Below are positions 43,202-54,745 of a stretch of DNA of 64,000 nt, piece after piece. A program made the translations under genes and the position numbers. The notes beneath the pieces are model-generated. The model saw nothing but the letters and a program-made list of their open reading frames with translations, was not told the origin of the DNA and did not search any database. Within the stretch, counting starts at the first letter, position 1; each line of letters starts with the position of its first letter. This DNA is from Deinandra increscens subsp. villosa. Lineage: Eukaryota > Streptophyta > Magnoliopsida > Asterales > Asteraceae. The stretch lies in contig JBCNJP010000010.1 of assembly GCA_039602395.1 (NCBI GenBank), positions 33,133,828 through 33,197,827 of the forward strand. Reading direction: 5' to 3'.

Positions 43202-43204
43202 ACT

Positions 43205-45961
43205 TGTAACGCCCGAACCGTTAAAAGACTTGTTTTAACGTGTGTAAATACGTCCCAGAAAATTTCATTAATTAAACATGCTTATCATTCAAAAGGCTAC
43301 CCGTTTAACCACTCGATACATTCATATTCATACACATCATTCTTGTAAATCAGAGTACACAGTTAAATATTCGTAGAAGACATAATTAAACAAGTTACGC
43401 CTCCCAAAATAGATGAGATGTTTGGTTCATTGTGCTCGAGCTCCGCCATGACCCGTCCTCTTTCCTACTTGTTTCCTGTCACCAATACTAGTAACGTATT
43501 AGTATTAATGGCATTATAGTAACCAATCAGCACAAAACAAACTTTTTTTAAAAATTTGGACAGATTGCAAAATTCGTAGGCTACCCTGATTTCGTAGCCT
43601 ACGAATCACCAGCTCTGATGGACAGATTACAAAATTCGTAGGCTACCCTGATTCCGTAGCCTACGAATCACAGATTCTGCCCTCTTCACCTAAACTCCCA
43701 TAAATCTCAACCTCTACCACTTCTATAAATGTCATACAACATGAAATCATTCTATAAGATGGACTTCAATTTCCATTTGCACTAAAGTGTCAAATAACAA
43801 GTTGGAAAGTGTTAGTGAACCCATTCCAACCCGTTTGACCCATTACCCCCACTAGTAACAAGGAAATCATTAATTCCTCCACCCACCTTGTTTCCCACCT
43901 ATTACCCATTGCAATGTACAATAATTGCAATCTATTAACTTACCTACACCCCAAGGGGTTTATACTTGGAATCGTAGTCAATACGATTCCCGTCTTACCC
44001 GAAGGTCATACTTATTGGATCTTAAATCCGTTTTTTTTTCTTACCCAACCGGGTTAGAAATCTCCACTTCCCCAAGCGGGTCATAAAACCTACTTTACAT
44101 AAACATTCATTGGTCTACCCATCTTACCCAAACGGGTTTTATTATACACTTTGTATAACACACATTGGTTCTATTCCATCTTACCCAAACGGGTCATAAT
44201 ACACACTTTGTATAACACACATTGGTGTTATTCCATCTTCACCCAAACGGGTCACCTTACACAACTTACGTGATCATACTATAATTTATCCATTTTTACT
44301 CAATGGTCAAATTACACACTTAACTAAACACACCTTAATCTATTCATCTTAACCCAAACGATTTCATTCAACATACACTATATTAGCGTACGGTCTACAT
44401 CCTACCCAACGGGTCATCATCAACATCTCTACCTAACCGGGTCAATATCTACATTTACCAAACGGGTCAATATCTACATCTTACCCAAACAAGTCAATAT
44501 CTACATCTTACCCAAACGGGTCAATATCCACACATCTTACCCAAACGGGTCAATATCTACATCTTACCCAAACGGGTTAATATCTACATCTTATCCACAC
44601 GAGTCAATATCTACATCTTTTTATAACCACACTAAATCCTCGGGAGTTCATCCCGACCCACCTTCTTTATCTAACATTATATATGGTTTATAGATAACCA
44701 GAACCATACTTGCTAATTAGGATAAGATTACTCACATTTTATCATGAATAATCAAAACACATCTTACGTTACCTCAAAGGTTTAAGCTTTAGTCTTTTCT
44801 TCCCGTTGGTGACTCGAGCTTCCATTTGCTTCACCTATATTTCCACGGTTGTTAGACTAACCATCTAAGTTTACATACTTCACAATTATGATCATTCATG
44901 ACACTAGGAAATACACCATGCATCACTTTGATCTTAACCACAAACTTTCAAGCTTCATATTCCTCTTAAGCATTTTCACAAACACTTGGCGTGTGTAAAA
45001 CACATAATACTTTGTATACATAATTAGCAATTTAGCATACCAATTTACCCATCCTTTATATACATACTTGCATCCCACGTAACATTTTACACCCATTGAG
45101 CATCACAATATACATGACGATTCACTAATCTTCACTTAGGCATTTTATCAAACACTTAGAGTGCATACCTAAAATCAACTCATAAATCATCATATTTGTT
45201 CATTAGGTTAATCCAACCTAAGTTCATGACATCCACATACTCTAGGTTAACATCAAATATCATCTTGATTCAAGTCATCAATTCATTTAACGATTTGAAA
45301 CTACAAAAACACATGCATACATACCAATTTTCGAAATCCCCTTCCCATGGATTTAAACCTCCATCTACAACTCAACACATACAAGAAAATCATGTATAAT
45401 CAAGCATGCAACAAAGTCTTATTCAATAGTTAGGCTACTACATCCATACACAACCAATTTCCACCAACAATTTGATCTCTAGATGAAGTTCATAAAATTA
45501 CCCAACTAAACTATTTACTTACTTGATGGAGAGATCATGAATTGATGATAATTTCGTGACCTATACACTTCCCTTAACTCAAATTCCAGCCCTCCTCCTT
45601 CGAATTTCACTCTAGCACCTTCCATTTGAAGTCAATCTGAGCTGCTCTCCATTCTCCTCTTCCTGGTTTGCGTAACATAGATCTGGGGAAAACCCAAATC
45701 TTTGTTTTAATCCTCATTTTACTCTTCTAGTCCTTCCTCTATTTCCATTTTCATAAAACCTACCAACTAACTTGCTTTTACACTAAGGGCCTCTAACATT
45801 TCTTATTTGACAAAAACTTCAACCTAAATATGACAACTAACCATCTTACTATTTATTTCGGGTCATATTTCGCAAAGAAAAATAACACTTACCCGACACG
45901 CCAACATTTCATAACATTATAATAATCACTTAATATAATAAATCGGATTTGGGACGTTACA
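43205..45961 (-). repeat. Right (5') LTR, 2757 bp
   Basis: Same content as the left LTR. Hairpins at 43572-43606 and 43634-43668 are perfect 13-bp stems here. The minisatellite (about 44395-44625) has only about seven units. Confidence 0.9.
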
Positions 45962-47085
45962 ACAATTTCCAAAATGGTTCCTATGACATATGTGACATTT
46001 AGGCTTGCCCACACCTCTTTTCATCTTCAACAGTTCCTGAGATTTCATCCTTTTAGGACAATCCGCTCTTTTGTGTCCTAAACTCCAACATTCGAAACAT
46101 TTCTTCAGCTTCTAGCAGATACAGAAGATGTGATTTTCCTAGTCATAGTTGTGACATTTGTTTAATCTCCACATGTAATCCCTATGATGACGTCTCTTGT
46201 ACACCTGACATATTGGCTTTCCTTCTTCAGTAGCTTCCTTAGCCTTCTTGTGGCACATGCTTTCATTGTCTTCAAGAATGTCTTCAACCTCGGATCGCTT
46301 TCGTTTGCCTTCCGTCGGGAACCTATTTTTGCTAGACGTTTCTTCGAGACAAGGTCCACTTGTGGAGGCTTTATTGGTCGCCTTTAGGAATTGATTAGCA
46401 ATCGATAATAATGTAACCTTCGATGCTTCTGCTATCTTGGCGGTCTTCTCTTCTTCGCTGAAGGTACTTGTCTCTTCATTATTGCTAACATCTAAATTGG
46501 CATCAGACGTTCTATTCACATCATGACTACGATTATCACTACCTCTATTCATCTTCAGATCCTATAATCAGAATAGTCGGACATTTCAGAACTCCTGTGA
46601 CGTGAAGTCTCCAAATTCTGAATTCATGATAATTAGATAAGTGCACGAGCGCTATACAACTATATAGTTATGATGCATTCAAACCCCAGTTATTCTCACC
46701 ACAATCATCCTTAGTTCCTTTCATTCTTATCAGTAACTCTATAACCGGTCCTTTAAAACTACCTTCCTCTAGACATTCTTACAAGTTACTGACCATGTAT
46801 CTTAAAGTCCATTAACCTACCCCGCACTTGGCCACAGAACAATTATAACCTACGATATGTTTATTTGGGTAATACCAAATTGCAGTAGCTAATTGCAATT
46901 GGGTATTCTTCGCACTTGCATACCTTAAGTCATTCCTCCTATGTTCCTTGTGCAACCTCTTTCCTATGGGCATAACTATCCTGACTGGCATTTTTATTCT
47001 CTATCTTACCTTACAAGAGTCCTAGTTTAAGTCTAGATACCGTGCTAGTATCTAAATCTCTTAAACTAAGGCTCTGATACCAATT
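45962..47085 (-). pseudogene. Gypsy-like gag remnant with two zinc knuckles, minus strand
   Basis: Minus-strand reading: the 137-codon open part (46552-46139) starts MNRGSDNRSHDVNRT and has an acidic, Lys-rich middle. It continues, after a stop, into CFECWSLGHKRADC (C-x2-C-x4-H-x4-C, near 46095) and CHICHRNHFGNC at the left edge, where the LARD-like element begins. A primer site TGGTATCAGAGCC lies at 47082-47070, so this is the 5' part of a minus-strand LTR element. The N-terminal gag upstream of 46560 is not clear. Confidence 0.7.
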
Positions 47086-47158
47086 TGTGACGCCCACTCC
47101 CAGACTTGATACCAGGAGAGGTTACACATCGGATTTACTCATGAACACATGGTACAAC
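47086..47158 (-). repeat. Truncated 5' LTR
   Basis: Starts (plus) TGTGACGCCCACTCCC next to the primer site at 47070-47082 and stops after 73 bp where TGTAACACCCC begins. Confidence 0.7.
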
Positions 47159-49654
47159 TGTAACACCCCAAAATTTCATAACTTGAATTATATACGTATG
47201 CTATACGTGTTAAGTAGCCAAAACGTATATTGATATGGCTTATTGGTTGATAAATGGGTAAAAGGTAATGATTTGCAAAATGCTATACGTGTTTAATATG
47301 ATAGATGCATATGATATATGTGTTAGATAGCCAAACATGATGAAACGTATGAAAAATGCATGTTTACCCGTTAACAGGTAATGAATTGATAAAATGTAGG
47401 GTTATATGAATAATGCATGTGTTAATAGATAAAATGAAATAAATACGTGATAATTGATATGCATGATATCAACATGAAATACGTGTTTAGGAGTTGATAT
47501 GATAGTTTTAACTGACAACCTGAGGAAAATACCTTTACGTGATTGTATTATGTTAGATATATGTGTAAGTATATACATATATATTCTAATGGCTTAAATA
47601 CATGTGAAATATTCATTTGATGAATATATATGTGGGAATACGTGTTAGAATAGTTAAGCGTGTGAAAAATAAATAAGAACATATTCCTTATGTTAAACGA
47701 ATTGTTGGAAAATAAATAAATACATAACGTATATGAGTAGTATACGTGTTTATATATATTATACTCGTCCTGAGGCTTAGGAGTTATTATAAATGTATCC
47801 TAAGATGATTTGGAACATAAAATGATAAGTATATGAAAGTAGAGGGATTAAAATGTAAGTCAGTGAAAAGTATATATAAATATAAAAAATATATATACGT
47901 ATGTATATAAACATTATCGAACGTATCTCGAGCCCTAAAAATATTAGAAATATGTCCCATAATGTTTTGATGCATAAAATAATAAGAGGGTAAAAGTTCA
48001 GGGGCTAATGATGCACAAAACACAACAAAAGGGGCTAAAAGTGTAAAACTCAAATCTGATCGGAAAAGGGAGTCTCACGTACTGCGATTCGCGCCCCATT
48101 CCCTTTTCGCGGTCCGCGGATACCGCGTCTGCACAAAATTTTGATTTGGTCCGTTTTTAGCCACGTTTGCTTACTTGTTCTCCAATTTTTGGCTCATACT
48201 CGTCAGTTTTGAGAGGATTATCACCATGGGCACCTGGAGGGTGTTACGACGATTCCAATAAGTATAAATAGGCCTCATAACATTACATATTCATCACAAA
48301 ATCATCAAAATACACTCTTAAAAACCCTTGTACGAACCAGAAAGTTACAAGGACGGGAACGACCGACTACTCTAGGTACAGGCATGAAGATCATTTTGTC
48401 AACCGTTGTCCAAACCAGAAGAAGCGTTAGGAGTATGGAAGTCCGGAATAGGCCAAGAAGAACTTACGTCCCAAGAGATGATTTACTTCAACAAATGGCG
48501 GGAAGAATCCACATGAGGGTTGGACGAACTACACGCAGAAGAATTCTAACCTAGGATAGGAGATGCTTTGTCAAGGATCCCGTAGTCAAGCTACCTTAGA
48601 CAGCTTAGGATTACGTCTTCCTTAGGACAAATGCAAACCATCAAGATAGATGATCTGAAGACGAATAACGATATGCGAACGAGCGTGACGATTCGAAATT
48701 ACAACAATACGAGGTTATACATCAGAGATCTAACATTGGTTTATTAGATAAGTAATAGATATTAGGACATGTAGTATAAAGACAGACGTTTGACATACGC
48801 AAAGGTGGAGCTGAGCATGAGAAATCTCACGAAGACGCGTTTCCTAAGGAGTTGGCAGAATTATCCATCCTAGAAGATCGTAGCAGTTTTGAAGAAATTC
48901 CATAAGCAGATAAGTCAGAATAAGAAGGAAGCTCGGAACAAGATAGTTCAAACGTCTAGAACTCGATATATACACAGGTAAGTTTCGTATTAGCCTAGGA
49001 AATAAAAAGGGCGAGGTGAGACATTTCCATCTTGAGGTGATTACGAGTTAAAACAGGTTTCAAGGACGAAACCTTGTTTAAGGGGGGTAGAGTTGTAACA
49101 TCCCAAAATTTCATAAATCGGTAAATACGTGACTATATATATATACATATACTAGAAAGACGTGGTTATACGAGTTTAAAATAACATGTTATATGTGTTT
49201 ATATGTGAATATATGTGAAATATATGTGATGATAATCCAAACAGATAAATACGTAATGCATACGTATCTAAAAGATAACATGGTGAAATATCGATAAAAT
49301 AAATGAAAACATGTTTAAAGTAGAAATATACGTATTTGAAATCATCAAGATAAAGTATTAATGTATATGTATTTATTATAGGTTTAGTAAATACATTCGT
49401 ATGTGAAAAATGCACAAATAATAGTTAACGAGAAAGAACATGGATAAATTTATAATATTTATACATAAATACGTAATTATAATCCTCGTTATACGTAACC
49501 GAACTTTCAAGAATGTTAGAAACATGTTTAGGAATGTTTTAGGACATGAAATAATAACTACATTAAAAGATAAGGGGTAATATGCATTAAATAGAAGTTG
49601 GAGGGTTAAAAGTGTAATTTATATAAAGATATAAACGTGTGTATATATATATAT
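47159..49654 (+). mobile_element. Decayed plus-strand gypsy-like element
   Basis: Begins TGTAACACCCCAAAATTTCA. A similar start TGTAACATCCCAAAATTTCA is at 49094, directly after the polypurine tract TTAAGGGGGGTAGAGT (49078-49093). So 47159 to about 48330 looks like a 5' LTR, 48340-49077 a much-reduced interior (a trace of HEDHFVNRCPNQKK near 48390 suggests a gag zinc knuckle), and 49094-49650 a 3' LTR cut by the next element. The two LTR-like parts are clearly diverged, so they may come from two subfamilies. No intact gene. Confidence 0.6.
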
Positions 49655-50143
49655 AGGGCAAAATTCAATAGAAAACCAATTCTTAGATGGAAAACTGGAA
49701 AACCATCTTTAATGAAGGGCATGCATGTAATTTTACACTTATTTTTTTTTACCAGCGTGTTGTTTTTCTTAAACAAACTAGGCATCGACTAAAGCCCCTT
49801 TCTTCTCCCTCAAGAACAACCTACGTGATTCAAGCGATCTCTCAAATCACATCTCTCCGACTCAATCGATCTCTCAATCGCATCTCTGATCGTCAATTCA
49901 ATCACGCTGAGCTCGTATCAGGTAGTCGATGTCGACCTCCCTCCATCTCTATTATATTTGATTTTATTCTTTGTTTCATGTTACATGAGTACATCCATTA
50001 GTTTGTTTTTTTTTTCTTTCTTGTTTAGTTGTGTCTCTATTTGATCTTCTTCTTCATTCTGATTCATTATGTTGCTCATCGATTCAATCATGTTAGTTTT
50101 AGCTTCCAAATCACAACAGTTAATCAATGTCTACCCCTGTTAT
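49655..50143. other. (TA)n-linked start of an unclassified element
   Basis: Starts with TATATATATATAGGGCAAAA and then a unique sequence with CT-rich, 5' UTR-like composition at 49795-49930. No coding support. Compare the (TA)n-AGGG termini at 53900, 59200 and 60177. Confidence 0.4.
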
Positions 50144-50423
50144 CAGGGCCGGTCCTGGGGATTTATGGGCCATGTTCGAGCTAAATAAATGGGCCCTATA
50201 CGAAAATAGAATTGCAAATAGAAAAAGTTCTAAATACGATAAAAAATAAGTTATAGCAATAAACATAAGAAGATTATAGTTTTAAAATGACACTCTAAGT
50301 ATTTAATCGACAAATTTGCAGATTTTCTAGCATTTTTAATAGGAAATTGATAGAAATATGAGTCCCTGAAAATGATAGGCCCTGTTCCATCGCACCTCTC
50401 GCACATGTTCAGGGCCCCCACTG
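50144..50423. mobile_element. hAT MITE, 280 bp, perfect 8-bp duplication
   Basis: Starts CAGGGCCGGTCCTGGGG and ends CAGGGCCCCCACTG (CAG...CTG ends). CCTGTTAT flanks both sides (50136-50143 and 50424-50431). No coding. Confidence 0.88.
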
Positions 50424-50431
50424 CCTGTTAT

Positions 50432-51056
50432 CATGGATCCACAAACCAGTCAATAATATAATTTTATAAAGATGCAAAAAGTATTTTAAAGTAAAAGAAG
50501 CTAAAAGGATCGTGAGATTCAATCTATTAATAAAAAAAAAATGGTTCCTTCGTTTGTAAGAAGATTTGCAGAAATATTTTTGCATTTGTTAATAATAATT
50601 TAATTTGTGTTCGGTGTTTAAACACTTGTTCCAAGTAAACATAAATTTAATTAGCAGTGCTTTTAAACCCAGACCGGAAGATCCGATTAGTTTAACCTGA
50701 AACATGAAAAAAGATGGTTCATTTTACCGTTGTTGATATGGAACTTGGTTTTTAAATCTGTTCCGATCTGGTTGATCATTGAAAAAACGCATGTGTTTGA
50801 GAACCGGAACCAAACCGTTAATTCCTTACGGTTCCTGTTCGGTTCTTATTTTGACGATCCAGTTCTCGGTTATAAGACCTATAAAAAAGATTAATGTATT
50901 TGATGTTGGATTTGTTGAAGCTAAATCAAAGAATCATTTGAGCTGGACCCAAAAAAAACGTTTTTCTTTTCTGGATGGAATAAAGGCTTTCAAGAAAGGT
51001 GCCCAAAAGACATCCTCAAAATCTCAAGTAAAATTAGGGAAATCTCTTGATTGTTG
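50432..51056. other. No supported gene; possible coding fragment
   Basis: AT-rich DNA. A plus-strand segment at about 50890-51055 encodes a Lys-rich stretch (NHLSWTQKKRFSFLDGIKAF) that could be a captured exon, but it has no recognised family and is cut by the miniature LTR element at 51057. Confidence 0.35.
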
Positions 51057-51355
51057 TGTTGGTTCAGCCCCACTCGAGACTCACAAAATGCTCTCACGTA
51101 TGTATGTAAGTACTTGAATATGCAGAAATATGAACAGAGAAGATGGGGAAATAAAGCTGCATATTAATTTATTAAGTGACAAACATATGCCTTAAATAGG
51201 CTAAAATCCAAGACTCATTCATCCACTCTCTACCACTCTCTAGTGACTCGGTAAAACCCAAAACAAACTTTGACTACACTTTAACCATAAAATAAACATG
51301 CTTAATTAATTAGACCCACCTAATAAAACTAACTTAAATCAAGATTAACCCAACA
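51057..51355 (-). repeat. 3' LTR of miniature element
   Basis: 299 bp; ends TGTTGG...CCAACA. Confidence 0.93.
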
Positions 51356-52372
51356 TTCACCCCCTTAATCTTGATCTCGGTCTCTCTTCTTGCTATTCGA
51401 TCTAAGCACACGTGTCTTGATTGTTCTTGCTTCTTGTTCCTTCTTTACGCTTCCTTGCTCTTGCTTTTCTTGCTATAATTGGAATCGGTTTTTCTTTCTA
51501 AACTTGCTACCTGGTTCCTTCTTGCTTGCTAACATGCTACTTGCTCTTGCTACGCGAACCACACAGGTTCGGTGTTTCTCTTTCTAACTTAATTGAACCA
51601 CACCGGTTCCATTCTTGCTAATTTCTTTAAGAACAAACACTGTTCTTATCTTGCTCTTGCTTCCTTTTATCTTATGGTTTCTTTACTTTCTTTCTTGGTC
51701 TGCATTAGAGAAGAATAGTCAACATCATACTTCTGACAATGTTCCTTGATAGCCAACAAATACAAGAGGCATTCATTTATCTTTCTTTCCTCAACACTTT
51801 CCAACCAAAGCAACTTTTCCTTTGATTTGTCGTACAGTATTACACCACCGCCAATCTATTTGTAATTTGTTTAGCTTTTCAACTAACAAAACCCATTTTC
51901 ATTTTTTTAATCACCCCTCACTACATAAAACAGTCAGGGATCTTCGCTGCTCGAAAGGCTCCATTTCTTCAACTAAATCGATGAACAAGATATCCATTCT
52001 TCACACAGTTTCACGGTCTTCTCGGTCTCGGTCACTGCTACGGTCTTTTCGGTCTCGGTCTTACTTTCCGGTCAAGAGAACAGGTTCGGTCTTCGGTCAC
52101 AAGCCGTTCGGTTTATCACGACTTCTATTCTTCTTCTCCGGCAACGGTCTTTCTTACGTCGGTATCTCCTTTCCGACGACGGTCTTCTTCGCACCGGTTC
52201 TTCTCCGGTGTCGGTCTCTACCGGTCTTCAATCACTGCTTTCTTCTCACTTTACTGATATGGAAGTCGATTACTTCACCTGGCTTTCTGCACCGTATTCT
52301 GCCCTACAGCCAAAGGGCTGGTACCTTTCTCGAAATGACTCTCAAACCGGCAGACGATGTTTTCAACCTCGT

Positions 52373-52386
52373 GCTCTGATACCAAA
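52373..52386 (-). promoter_or_regulatory. Primer-binding site for initiator tRNA-Met
   Basis: TGGTATCAGAGC on the element strand, next to the 5' LTR. Confidence 0.9.
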
Positions 52387-52686
52387 TGTTGGTTCAGCCC
52401 CCACTCGAGACTCACAAAATGCTCTCACGTATGTATGTAAGTACTTGAATATGCAGAAATATGAACAGAGAAGATGGGGAAATAAAGCTGCATATTAATT
52501 TATTAAGTGACAAACATATGCCTTAAATAGGCTAAAATCCAAGACTCATTCATCCACTCTCTACCACTCTCTTGTGACTCGGTAAAACCAAAAACAAACT
52601 TTGACTACACTTTAACCATAAAATAAACATGCTTAATTAATTAGACCCACCTAATAAAACTAACTTAAATCAAGATTAACCCAACA
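52387..52686 (-). repeat. 5' LTR of miniature element
   Basis: 300 bp; one extra C near 52401 and substitutions near 52573 and 52589 relative to the left LTR. Confidence 0.93.
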
Positions 52687-52691
52687 TGTTG

Positions 52692-53168
52692 TTCATCAAC
52701 TTAGACTTAATCTTCATGCAGTAGAGTTTAACTGATTTTCATTCATATTAATCCTAGGTTTGTTTGTAGTATTAGCAATGATGTTACAAAGGTCACCTTA
52801 TGTGTTAATTAATAATTACAGTATTGGCAACTCTAAATGAAATAGCAAAGTGTCATGGAGAAGACAAACTTCTGGTGATCGTGTGGATGGTAACTCAAGT
52901 GAGTTAACTCGATACTATTAATTGTTTATGAGCAAGCAAGATTCTATTCTGGTCCTATAAAGGATTATATATTGATATCGTGGATTTTTAAATATGCAGG
53001 TTGTTAGAATCATAAATCACTTTAATGCATAATTTATTTTCTTTGTTTTGTAGGTTTATATGTATGCTCTTACACTGATCTTTTGAGATGCAAAAGTCTC
53101 ATAGAGTTGTTGCCTATGATCTTGCCAAGGTCTTGGAATTTAAAAAAGGTGAAAATTCCATTATGCAT
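52692..53168. other. No supported gene before assembly gap
   Basis: Intron-like T-rich DNA with a possible 3' splice site (TTTTGTAG at 53047-53054). Short open frames run into the gap and cannot be judged. Confidence 0.3.
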
Positions 53169-53668
53169 NNNNNNNNNNNNNNNNNNNNNNNNNNNNNNNN
53201 NNNNNNNNNNNNNNNNNNNNNNNNNNNNNNNNNNNNNNNNNNNNNNNNNNNNNNNNNNNNNNNNNNNNNNNNNNNNNNNNNNNNNNNNNNNNNNNNNNNN
53301 NNNNNNNNNNNNNNNNNNNNNNNNNNNNNNNNNNNNNNNNNNNNNNNNNNNNNNNNNNNNNNNNNNNNNNNNNNNNNNNNNNNNNNNNNNNNNNNNNNNN
53401 NNNNNNNNNNNNNNNNNNNNNNNNNNNNNNNNNNNNNNNNNNNNNNNNNNNNNNNNNNNNNNNNNNNNNNNNNNNNNNNNNNNNNNNNNNNNNNNNNNNN
53501 NNNNNNNNNNNNNNNNNNNNNNNNNNNNNNNNNNNNNNNNNNNNNNNNNNNNNNNNNNNNNNNNNNNNNNNNNNNNNNNNNNNNNNNNNNNNNNNNNNNN
53601 NNNNNNNNNNNNNNNNNNNNNNNNNNNNNNNNNNNNNNNNNNNNNNNNNNNNNNNNNNNNNNNNNNNN
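53169..53668. other. Assembly gap, 500 N
   Basis: Exactly 500 undetermined bases, probably a fixed-size scaffold placeholder; the true length is unknown. Confidence 0.98.
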
Positions 53669-53899
53669 CACTTATTTTAAAGAAATAAAACAAATTAATT
53701 GAGACGTGATTTTGGATTTGACTATTTTACCCTCGAAGCCACCGCCCACGATTCAAGCGCGCCTAAAATGGGAAATAATTATCCCCTCCTTGATCTCGGC
53801 CGTTGATTTCCAGATCCAACGCACCTGGTGCGTCCGTTGGTGATGTAGTGTATTTATGTGATGTAGCCTAACTCTTCTCTCTATATATATACATATATA

Positions 53900-54745
53900 G
53901 GGGAATGATCAAATAAAAAACAAGATGTTATTGCGAAAACACGAAAACAAATATTAAAACCTCTATAACTTCTTCATACGTTAATAATTTTTAAAATAAT
54001 TTGCATCAAAAGTCTTAGAATTATGCCACCATTAATTATGGGAAAAAATTAAATAACTAACGTTTCATGATTTTTTATTACTGCACATGTGCAATAATAT
54101 GTATTAATTACATTACATATGTGCGATATTAAAAAACGTTAATTTTTTTTATTTTTTTCCAGAGCTAAAGATAACAGAATTATAAGATTTATGGTATAAT
54201 TTTTTTATTAAAATTATTAACGTATGAAAAAGTTATAAAGGTTTTAATATTATTGCACATATGTGATAATAATAAAAAAGTATTATTGCACATGTGCAAT
54301 AATAAAAAAATATATTATTGCAAATGTGGAATAATAAAAATAAAAAAGCGTTGATTTTTTTTAATTTTCTACAGAATTAAAGATAACATAACTATAAAAT
54401 TTATGGTGCAATTTTTTATAAAGAGTTTTAACGTATGAAAAATTTATAGAGGTTTTAATATTATTGCACATGTGCAATAAAAAAATCTTACTGCACATGT
54501 GTAATAATAAAAAAATATTATTACACTTGTGCAATAATAAAAAAAAGGAGCTTGATTTTTTTCTAATTTTTTACAGAACATCATCGACCATAGAAATGAA
54601 ATAAAGAGATATTTTAATCCTTACCAAGTAATATGGAATCGATTTTACACCAATTCTTCTATGTATACAGGTTTATCCTTGATAACATAGTTTTAAGGAT
54701 TTTTATGCTTTTTAAAAAAATATATATATATATTAACGTATGAAG
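53900..54745. mobile_element. AT-rich (TA)n-linked element, copy A (right end lost)
   Basis: Starts AGGGGAATGATCAAATAAAA after TATATATACATATAT. Nearly identical to 59204-60090 (copy B) over about 830 bp. Contains repeated palindromes around GCACATGTGC. Similarity to copy B stops at about 54745, within TATTAACGTATGAA. No coding. Confidence 0.75.

Larger units (their letters stand above)
37420..45961 (-). mobile_element. LARD-like LTR element with very long LTRs, no coding
   Basis: Direct terminal repeats 37420-40432 (3013 bp) and 43205-45961 (2757 bp) surround 2.77 kb. Read on the minus strand: LTRs run TGTAACGTCCCAAATCC to CGGTTCGGGCGTTACA, the primer site TGGTATCAGAGCC is at 43201-43189, and a polypurine tract AAGGGGGGTGGAGT is at 40446-40433. 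Neither LTRs nor interior hold a credible gene. Flanks are ACAAA (37415-37419) and ACAAT (45962-45966), four of five matching, but the DNA beyond them belongs to two different elements. Confidence 0.88.
51057..52686 (-). mobile_element. Miniature LTR retrotransposon (TRIM-like), complete
   Basis: LTRs 51057-51355 (299 bp) and 52387-52686 (300 bp) differ by two substitutions and one indel. TGTTG flanks both ends (51052-51056 and 52687-52691), a perfect 5-bp duplication. On the minus strand: primer site TTTGGTATCAGAGC next to the right LTR (52373-52386), a 1.0-kb interior, and polypurine tract AAGGGGGTGAA (51366-51356) before the left LTR. Total 1630 bp. A short gag-like trace reads NECLLYLLAIKEHCQKYDVD near 51750. 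Non-autonomous and recent. Confidence 0.93.

Noticed and set aside
39659..45399. Identical 67-codon frames at 39659-39862 and 45196-45399
   Set aside because: The two copies are the same place in the two LTRs, so conservation reflects LTR duplication, not coding selection; no domain.
47159..49650. A simple intact LTR pair at 47159 and 49094
   Set aside because: Only the first 20 bp and scattered later blocks agree, so they are not the two identical LTRs of one recent insertion.
51822..52379. 185-codon plus-strand frame rich in Ser/Phe/Arg
   Set aside because: Antisense to the interior of the miniature LTR element and built of repeated TCGGTCT motifs; no family.
53070..53702. Several long frames across the gap
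   Set aside because: They consist of unknown residues from 500 N.
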